Part shown: in pieces, positions 57,043 to 64,000 of the stretch | How positions within the stretch are numbered: position 1 is the stretch's first letter | Layout of the letters: every line of letters begins with the position of its first letter | NCBI GenBank assembly: GCA_963281255.1 | Contig: OY725490.1 | Span: forward strand, 5,022,001-5,086,000 | Reading direction: 5' to 3' | DNA from: Aphrocallistes beatrix | Taxonomy: Eukaryota; Porifera; Hexactinellida; Sceptrulophora; Aphrocallistidae | DNA length: 64,000 bases | Position numbers and translations under genes: made by a program | Notes under the pieces: generated by a model | Databases searched by the model: none | What the model was told of the DNA's origin: nothing | The model's input: only the letters and a program-made list of their open reading frames with translations

Positions 57043-58117
57043 ATACATAGCCTACTCTAATAATGCCTCACAGTAAAATAACCAAGGATGCGGTAATAGC
57101 CGAATGGATTAATACACGATTAGCCTAAAATCGTTAATCATGTAGGATAGGCATTAAGAATGTATTACTAGCATATATAAACATGGCATCAAATAACATA
57201 TATCCGTTGTCAAAATTTCGATTCGTCATCATATCATTGCGGAACAGGTCATTTTAAGCACGATTTTGGCAATTTTCTAAGCTGTTTTAACCATATTTCT
57301 AAATGGTATTAAGGTGTGATTTTTGTGTAGAACCAAGATTAGTACGAGTTGATTTGAAAAATTTAGAATTTTTCAATGGAATGTTGTTACATTCCTGCGT
57401 TGCTATGGTAAAGCATTTTGGTCAGTTTGGGCCATATACTGCAAACTGTAAGAACTAGGTCTTCAAATTTGATTTTATTTGATAGGCAATTGGCTACTTC
57501 CTATTAGGTAATAATACAATTTAAACTTCTAAATTCACAGACTATAGAGTTATGAGATAATTTAGTGTTTTGGCCACATTCTTAAAATCAACCATAACTC
57601 AAAACTCGTTGAATTTAGAAGTTCAAGTTGTATTATCACCTAATAGGAAGTAGGCCATTGCCTATCAAACACGATCGAATTTGAAGATCTAGCTACTACA
57701 GTTTGCACGAAATGGCCTAAACTGACCAAAATGCTTTACCATAGCAACGCAGGAATGTAACAACATTCCATTGAAAAATTCTAAATTTTTCAAATCAACT
57801 CGTACTAATCTTGGTTCTACACAAAAATCACACCTTAATACCATTTAGAAATAGGGTTAAAACAACTTGAAAATCGCTAAAATTGTCCTTAGAATGACCT
57901 GTTGCGCAATGATACGATGACTAATCGAAATTTTTCCAACAGATATATGTACTTTGATATCATATTTATATATGCTGGTAATACATTCTTAATGGCTATT
58001 CTGCATGGTTAACGATTTCAGGCTAATCGTGTATTAATCCATTCGGCTACTAATTCATCCCTAGTCCATGATTTTCAGTCTACTGTGAGGCATTATTAGA
58101 GTAGGCTATGCATTATA
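57043..58117. repeat. 1.1-kb foldback with tRNA-like heads
   Basis: The arms, about 57043-57530 and 57590-58117, are inverted copies (e.g. TAGCAACGCAGGAATGTAAC on the right, GTTACATTCCTGCGTTGCTA on the left). Near each outer end is AGCCGAATGGATTAATACAC, followed by an anticodon-stem-like GATTAGCCTRAAATC. This resembles the first half of a serine-type tRNA (A box TAGCCGAATGG). No B box was found. Outer ends: TAGCCTACTCTAATAATGCC. A partial relative of the outer end is at 63400-63445. Confidence 0.75.
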
Positions 58118-58649
58118 CAAGTATGTAACTACTATTATACTTATTAAACACCGTTATAGAGATATTTATCAATTGGACACATTAAATATAATTATATACA
58201 TTTTTGATATCGCATTCCTTATCTACTTCATGAATAATACAGTTGCCTTGTGATTAATTGGTAAAATTGAATAATCAACGTGCCGCAAACCACATAAAAT
58301 CACGGAAAAGTTGGACTCTTGTCACTTACTCACCTATCAAAAGAAGTGTTGGCTTATTTTTAGTATGATAAACAGAAATAAAAAACGACAAGTTGTAACA
58401 TTAAGTTATAACAAGTTGTAACATTTATAACATGTCTAAAGGTATTTGGTATAATTTACAATTAGGAATTGAAGTTACTAAAAACTAAAATTTATAGATT
58501 ACTATATCACTGAGACTTCATACATCTGCCGGGTGGGGAAAATGATGTATATGAGGAAACCTTAGAAAAGGAACTGACTCAGGAATGAAGTAATCTACAA
58601 AAACAAATTTTAATTTTTAGTTTGAAATTTAATTGCAAACGGGTTCATT
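58118..58649. other. No gene recognised
   Basis: AT-rich; may include the 3' untranslated region of the LINE. Confidence 0.3.
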
Positions 58650-59280
58650 ATTTGGTACAGGCAGTATAAACTTTCAGTACCTTGATCATAGATAAAAGTG
58701 AATAAAAAATGCAACAGAAACAAACAAACAAAAATAACGTCAAATATTCAAAAAAAGATAACTTCCTGCCTCCCAGCTTACCTTGTACTCCCTTCGGAAC
58801 GCAACCAATGTTCTCGCTTTTCGGATGTTGTGTTGCAGACCGTTCCACTCCGAAGGGCCCTGCACGCTAAATTGCTTTTGCCCGAAGGTCGTCTTGCACC
58901 ACGATGGCTGTTCTAAGGTGTTAGATTGCGCATCCCGGGTTCATGATGAACCGATCCTTTATTCTGGGAGATGCATGAAATGTACCCACAGTGGGTCGTC
59001 TCAAGATGACCATACCTGGGCAACCAGGTGCATGTGCCGCTTCTCAGATAGAGGAACCCACTTCAGCTGGGAGCTCCGTTCGAGGTCGTTGCAGCAAATG
59101 TTCCAGCAGTACGACTTCCCTGAGATGGTACAGCGATGCTTGCGGGAGCGAGTACGATATCCTACCACAAACATAGCAGAACCGCGTTGGAATTCATCCA
59201 ATCGGATCAGCCACCGTTGGTTGATGATACAAATCCCTGAGTCTCTGCATATTATCGTCAAGTAGAGGCGGGGCATTATT
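58650..59280 (-). mobile_element. CR1/L2-type LINE remnant (3' end)
   Basis: A GC-richer island. On the minus strand, 58770-58920 encodes FGQKQFSVQGPSEWNGLQ and IRKARTLVAFRREYK. That is the widespread 'FSV.GP..WN.LP..IR....L..F' end of CR1/L2/Jockey-type LINE reverse transcriptases. Upstream on the same strand, LKWVPLSEKRHMHLVAQV fits the 'LHWLPV..R' block. The reading changes frame and has stops. It is 5'-truncated, as LINE copies usually are. The longer + strand frame (58783-59265) is a shadow. Confidence 0.65.
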
Positions 59281-59309
59281 CTCAGATCGACTGAAACATA
59301 AACTTAACT

Positions 59310-59681
59310 AAAATTTTCCGTGAGCTCAAATTAAACAAAGTAATTATTTAGTTTTCATTAAGTTTTCTTAAGAATACTTAGACTTAATTCCATACTTAGT
59401 TTTCGATTGGAAACTAAGTAATTACTAAGTGAATACTTTAAAATATAGTAACTACTTAGTATTTACTTACTAGTAGTTTTTGGCTAATTATTTAATTTTT
59501 CATTTAATTAATTGTTTACTTAATCCTTTACTTAGTTTTAATAACCACATAGTAATTTTTGTATTATTTTAACATACAAGTAGAAACTAAGTATTTAATA
59601 GTTTGGCCAATCAAAGTGTATTTAGAGATTGGTCAAATGACTCAAATCCCATCGACTCATTGAACGATTTTGAATTCATAA
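59310..59681 (+). repeat. 'ACTTAG-rich' repeat, left copy of inverted pair
   Basis: Same order of words as 2982-3930 without the HT insertion, ending TTTGAATTCATA. Its inverted partner is 62348-62530. Together they bracket 59682-62347. Confidence 0.6.
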
Positions 59682-59737
59682 TCCTTACTATTAAAACTCG
59701 ATTAATGTCTGTGATTATTTATACATATATATATATA

Positions 59738-61051
59738 CAGTCTGTCCCATAAAAAACTGGAATCAATAATGTGTATGGCGTTAAAAGGTAAGTTATTATT
59801 AAGAAAGTTGGTTACGGAACAAGTGTAGTAAAACCATTCATTATCAACATTTTATTTTATAACAACTGTTTTCTAATGCTAGATTACACTTTTGAGCATT
59901 GAGTTCCAATAAGAATGATTGAAAAATCCATCTATCTCGACCCAGACATTGGTCAATTCAACTTTTCGCTCCTTTTAGTTTTGGTTTGCATTTGATTAGC
60001 TCCAACTTGATGCTGGTGAATAAGTTCTCAATTGGCTCCGAGTCTGGACTTTGACTTGGCAAGTCTATCCTATTTTTGTCCATAAATTATCCCATCCAGG
60101 CCTTAGTATGCTTTGCAGTGTGTTTTGGATCGTTGTCTTGTGCACAATAAACCATTCATCCTGGTGAAAAACCTTTGCCTGCTCTAACAAATGCTCCTCT
60201 AGGATCTTGACAAACAATATAGCAGTTAAATTATCATCGAAAATACACAATGGGAACGTTCCCTTAGAAGAGAATCCTGCCCAAATATTGATCTTCTGGG
60301 TGTGCCTGATCGTTACAGCGTGTCTGACTGAATCCCCTTTGGTCCACATCCTAATTATACCCCTCGATACCCAGATCGAGGCTTCATCGGCAAATATTGC
60401 ATATTGCCAATCTTTGTCGATATGTTCCTGAGCCCAATGTATTCGTTTGAGACGATTCATTTCTGATAACAATGGCACGCTGATGGGGTATGGTTTCGTA
60501 TAGTCCAATTTCTTCAGGCATCGTGCTCCAGTATTTTTCGAGGTTTTAACTGGACACTTATGAGCAATAGCGTGGAAGGAAATCCAAGGTTTCCATCTAA
60601 TTTGCTGTGCAACGCTATTTGCAATTAATGGGAGTGTTTTAGGTGGTCTCCCACTTCCTATTTAACGATTATAGGAACAATTGAATTTCAGCTTTGAAAT
60701 GAGTGTATACACGGTGGATACAGAAATACCGACAATGCGAGATACGCGTATGAATGTTTCTTCCTCTCCAAAAGTAACATTGCGTGCCTTCTCTTCTCGA
60801 CCTGAGACATGCTGAAGCAATTCGAGCTAGGATTAATGAATAAATCATATATTTTAACAAAACTACAAAAATGATTGCGTCATAATGACGTCATCATTAT
60901 TTATAAGTATTCACTTAGAATTAAGATTGAGCAAATGCACTAAGGCTTACAATATCAATAGTATTACATAATCACTAGACTTATTTTTTAGCTGAGAAAA
61001 TTGGATTGGTTGATTTTTAATAGAATTCCAGTTTTTTTATAGGACAGACTG
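59738..61051 (-). mobile_element. Tc1-like element, defective
   Basis: Left CAGTCTGTCCCATAAAAAAC, right complement CAGTCTGTCCTATAAAAAAA; TA on both sides; 1314 bp. It lies in the TA tract of an HT copy. Contains a broken transposase on the minus strand. Confidence 0.82.
60065..60860 (-). pseudogene. Tc1-like transposase pseudogene
   Basis: The 147-residue frame 60065-60508 has the start of the catalytic domain (WQYAIFADEASIWVSRG with the first aspartate; FHQDEWFIVHKTT near the second). The third block (SPDSEPIENLFTSIK) follows beyond 60065 in another frame. N-terminal remnants lie at 60510-60860 (VYTVDTEIPTMRDTR region). Stops and shifts make it non-functional. It is a different lineage from the two DD37E elements: no GAPAH block. 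Confidence 0.72.
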
Positions 61052-61077
61052 TATATATATATATATATATACGTATA

Positions 61078-61577
61078 TCCTTACTATTAAAACTCGATTA
61101 ATGTGTATGTGTATATATATATATCTGTAACGAATTGATTGAAGAAACTGCTGGGCGGAGAAAGCTGATTTTTGGCATGTAGGAGTTTTTTGGCTATGGC
61201 TCCAGTAAGTTCTGAGCTCAGACGAAAATGTCGAACCATCATGGAATTATGACGTCATTGTCACATTTTTAAAAGTTAAGCAACATAGTTATTCGAGCAT
61301 AACTCAGCCATTATAGGAGATAGAAGGCTGAAATTTTAATAGAATCTGTATACTAACATATCTCACATATGATGCAACTATCATCAAAAAATGATGACTC
61401 AACACTTTGCTATGACGTCATCATTATTCATCAAATTTTAAAAATTGACAAATTTGGTGTTTTTTCGAGTGATATCGATTTAAAACTAAGATGGACATAT
61501 TTAGAGATGATATCTCCCTTATAATTAACCAATGTCACCTCCAGGCCGCGCAGCGCAAGCAAGCGAAGCGCGCTTGT
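61078..61577 (+). repeat. HT-family copy with shortened tail
   Basis: Start, TA tract, interior with both CRE sites; the tail has lost the GGCGGACAC hairpin (CTCCAGGCCGCGCAGCGC) but keeps GAAGCGCGCTTGT. Confidence 0.7.
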
Positions 61578-61597
61578 ATATATATATATATATATAT

Positions 61598-61788
61598 CAG
61601 GGGATTATCTAGGAGCGCGAGACGCTCCTTTAGGTGTATGATTTTAAGTCTCAAAGTGTTTAGGAGCATGAAAATCCAGAATAATACCCAAATTACCCAA
61701 TTTGAAATGCAATTTATAGATTTAGGCGTATGAAAATTTTAGGATTTTAGATTAAGAGCGTATCTATGGAGGGCTGTATAATACCCTG
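61598..61788. repeat. Small MITE in TA tract
   Basis: CAGGGGATTAT at the left; CAGGGTATTAT as the complement of the right. 191 bp with an inner GGAGCGCGAGACGCTCC hairpin. Confidence 0.55.
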
Positions 61789-61806
61789 ATATATATATAT
61801 ATAAAC

Positions 61807-61960
61807 CTGCAACGAATTGATTGAAGAAACCGCCAGGCACAGAAAGCTGATTTGGCATGTGGGAGTTTTTTGGCAAAGGCTCCACTAAGTTCTGACCCCA
61901 GATGAAAATGTCGACTCATCATCGAATTATGACGTCATTGTCATAATTCGAAGATGAGTC
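61807..61960 (+). repeat. HT fragment ending in a palindromic junction
   Basis: HT start block and interior to ATTATGACGTCATTGTCAT, where the sequence turns back on itself (about 61911-61962: GTCGACTCATCATCGAATTA .. TAATTCGAAGATGAGTCGAC). Confidence 0.6.
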
Positions 61961-62347
61961 GACATTTTCGTTCTTATTGTCCACTTGTGAGAACTGTTAT
62001 TATCCACACATATTTTTCGATATCAAAATCTACCACATAATCTGATATTACCTATTACCAAATGGTAGAGTACTATGACTAGACTTTTCTATGTAGATGA
62101 AGTCGTCTCTAATTGTCCTATATGGACCATTAGAGAGGACCAAACAATAAACAATATTTCTTATCGTTTTCCATTGTTCCATATAATAAACAACCCTGGC
62201 TGCGATAATATATGTATACTTACCGGTATGCTCTAATTAGGATTCTCTAATTATCCAGTGGTGGGCAATTGGAGAGGACCTATTGTATAAATATATATAT
62301 ATATATATAAAATCATATAGACATTAATCGAGTTTTAAAAGTAAGGA

Positions 62348-62530
62348 TTATGAATTCAAAATCGTTCAATGAGTCGATGGGATTTGAGTCATTTGACCAA
62401 TCTCTAAATACCCTTTGATTGACCAAACTATTAAATACTTAGTTTCTATGTTAAAATGATACAAAAATTACTATGTGGTTATTAAAACTAAGTAAAGGAT
62501 TAAGTAAACAATTAAGTAAATGAAAAATTT
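62348..62530 (-). repeat. 'ACTTAG-rich' repeat, right copy
   Basis: Inverted counterpart of 59498-59681 (TATGAATTCAAAATCGTTCA), truncated near 62530. Confidence 0.6.
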
Positions 62531-62759
62531 AATCTCAGAAAATAGGATTTAGAAAATATTTATATATGTTCCTCAATTTCCATTAGTTTTAACTGCTTTG
62601 TAATATTAAATAACATGCAAATATCCTTATTGGACAACTTATAGTAGTAGTTAACTTCATAATATGGTATATCAAAAAATTTCACCATCAAAAGTTATAT
62701 AAAATGGTCATTGATGACTGGTCAACCTAAATAACCACATTCGATAGTATCCGCCGGAA

Positions 62760-63070
62760 TCTCAGATCAATAACTTCTTTGAACCACGTCAGATCATCAT
62801 TTTAATGCTATATTCTTGCTCTATTTAGCTAAATTTCAAGCAATTTGATATATATATTGAGCATATTTGGAGAATATTTTGGATGTCCTTGCATAGCAAC
62901 GGCCAGGAATTTTTTCACATTCCTGGCCGTTGTTAGGAACCCGTAGCCAAAGAATTTCTCCAAATGTGTCCAATATTATATATCAAATTGCTGGAGATTT
63001 AGTGCTGAACACGAATTTAGCATTAAATTGATGATCTGACATGGTTCAAAGAAGTTATGGTTATGAGACA
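62760..63070. repeat. Palindrome centred at 62922
   Basis: The centre GGCCAGGAAT..ATTCCTGGCC is flanked by arms of about 140 bp, e.g. TAACTTCTTTGAACCACGTC / GACATGGTTCAAAGAAGTTA. Non-coding foldback. Confidence 0.7.
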
Positions 63071-63828
63071 TTTCGGTTCAAAAATGTGTCCTCTTTTGGG
63101 CGACACCAGGTGGTACAAGTGGCTCTAAGTTGCGAAAAATTAGCATTGAAATTCTAAAAATCGAAATTAATGTTTAGAACCCCTTTAGGGATCTAAAAAT
63201 GATTAAAAAGGTCTTTTGGCAAATTTTTGATGAAAAACAAAATGCCCATAGGAAAGGCCAACCTTAAACACATCCCTGATAAGGAATTATCAAGCTTTAT
63301 GGTTATTTTAGTGTAACCTATACTTGTATATGTCAAACCCAACTTGTTGATGATATTTCAAACATAATTTGTTCCCATCGGCTAACCCATCCCTGGTCAA
63401 AAGTTCACAAGTTACTGTTAGGCCTTATGTATAGTAGGCTATGTTTCAGCCAAATCGACAAAGGATAGTTAAATCATTGGCTGGTTTGCCATTGTATTAC
63501 TCGCATCCAAAATATAAAGATAAATCTAAAAAATAATTCAACGTTTAGGAATTATACAAACATTCTATAGTATGATCATGCTATCAAAGAGTTGTTGATT
63601 GAATACGCAAATTTTGATCAAAGTTCTACATTAGTAGCTCTTGTAGAATTTTGATCAAATTGACGAATTTGAGATTTGATCAAAGTTCGACCGTGGAGTA
63701 CGAAAGATAAGGAGGGAGTACTGTTATAATAAAATGGACCATGGACTGGTTAGAAGTCCCAAGTATTATTTTATTGAAAGTGAACAAAATAAAGTCACAC
63801 AACTAAAGTAAACTCTAAGAATGGTTAA
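63071..63828. other. No gene recognised
   Basis: AT-rich. TCCCATCGGCTAACCCATCC .. TAGTAGGCTATG at about 63377-63445 resembles the outer right end of the 57043-58117 foldback, so an old relative may lie here. Confidence 0.35.
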
Positions 63829-64000
63829 GGATACCATAAAAAAAAGGATACCCTATCTAAATCAGCAGTATGGATGCGAATAAATGTCTGTGGATGCTTA
63901 TGTGCATTATTAATAACTCATTTTACATTCTTCTTAACACCTAAACTTAAATCTCTATATCTCGGGACTTTAAAATTTCAAAATTGACCGTCTTTACAGA
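63829..64000 (+). mobile_element. piggyBac-like non-autonomous element, copy 3 (cut by window end)
   Basis: TTAA at 63825-63828 then GGATACC. From about 63885 it matches copy 1 near 2368-2480 (TATCTCGGGACTTTAAAAT). The part between is deleted relative to copy 1. Confidence 0.55.

Larger units (their letters stand above)
59682..62347. repeat. Composite between inverted HT start sequences
   Basis: TCCTTACTATTAAAACTCG at 59682 and its complement ending 62347 face each other, each flanked outward by the ACTTAG repeat. Inside lie a Tc1 element, an HT copy, a small MITE and HT fragments. It may be a large inverted duplication or two independent HT insertions. Confidence 0.45.

Noticed and set aside
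57090-57160. A functional tRNA gene
   Set aside because: There is only an A-box-like word and a loose anticodon stem; no T arm, B box or acceptor pairing was found, and U33 is missing.
58783-59265. 160-codon cysteine-rich + strand frame as a gene, or a piggyBac cysteine-rich end on the minus strand
   Set aside because: The minus strand matches the conserved end of CR1/L2-type reverse transcriptases, which explains the GC-rich island.

Overview
This is an AT-rich eukaryotic (animal) window. It has split genes with GT-AG introns, THAP/P-type, Tc1/mariner, hAT, piggyBac-type and LINE elements, and many MITEs. The mix recalls an arthropod, perhaps a copepod; this is inference, and nothing in the sequence names the species. 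There are no bacterial-style operons, rRNA genes or CRISPR arrays.

Host genes are sparse. (1) A leucine-rich-repeat protein gene resembling LRRC74A/B runs on the + strand. Three of its exons are visible (13169-13399, 19262-19749, 40728-40908). Their phases match, and the last encodes an EF-hand-like tail and the stop. Its last intron is about 21 kb of stacked transposons. (2) A second + strand split gene lies at about 54.04-56.38 kb. Five exons join in frame and weakly resemble VPS13-type lipid-transfer repeats. One of its introns is a 79-nt near-perfect hairpin, and a hAT MITE sits 4 nt upstream of the AG of one of its splice acceptors.

Most of the rest is transposon sediment. One dominant family, called HT (hairpin-tailed) here, has a Helitron-like start (TCCTTACTATTAAAACTCG, always after A), a TA microsatellite, an interior with two CRE palindromes and an AP-1 site, and a GC-rich tail of nested hairpins. 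At least fifteen full or partial copies are present. Its TA tract is a landing pad: Tc1, pogo-like and foldback elements have repeatedly inserted there, building nests at 16-17, 20-22, 27.5-30 and 59.7-62.3 kb.

Layout: 0-3 kb, pogo-type MITE and piggyBac-like repeat holding an HT copy; 4.2-7 kb, TIR-bounded element with an intact KRBA2-like C-terminal ORF; 7-8.3 kb, apparently whole DD37E Tc1 element; 9.3-12 kb, decayed integrase, mariner and Tigger-type MITE; 13-41 kb, the LRR gene with its transposon-filled introns, including a Ginger-like element (31.0-33.9 kb), a second DD37E element (34.5-36.3 kb) and a possible RNA-virus nucleoprotein fossil (36.4-37.1 kb); 43.6-45.6 kb, a second piggyBac-like copy in opposite orientation; 46-47 kb, hAT MITE; 48.2-49.6 kb, Ty3/Gypsy fossil; 50.55-53.57 kb, a P-superfamily (THAP) element with 375-bp inverted ends; 54-56.4 kb, the second split gene; 57-58.1 kb, a 1.1-kb foldback; 58.7-59.3 kb, a CR1/L2-type LINE remnant; 59.3-62.5 kb, an inverted composite with another Tc1; 63.8 kb to the end, a third piggyBac-like copy.

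All homology calls are by eye from protein motifs and repeat structure; no search was run.
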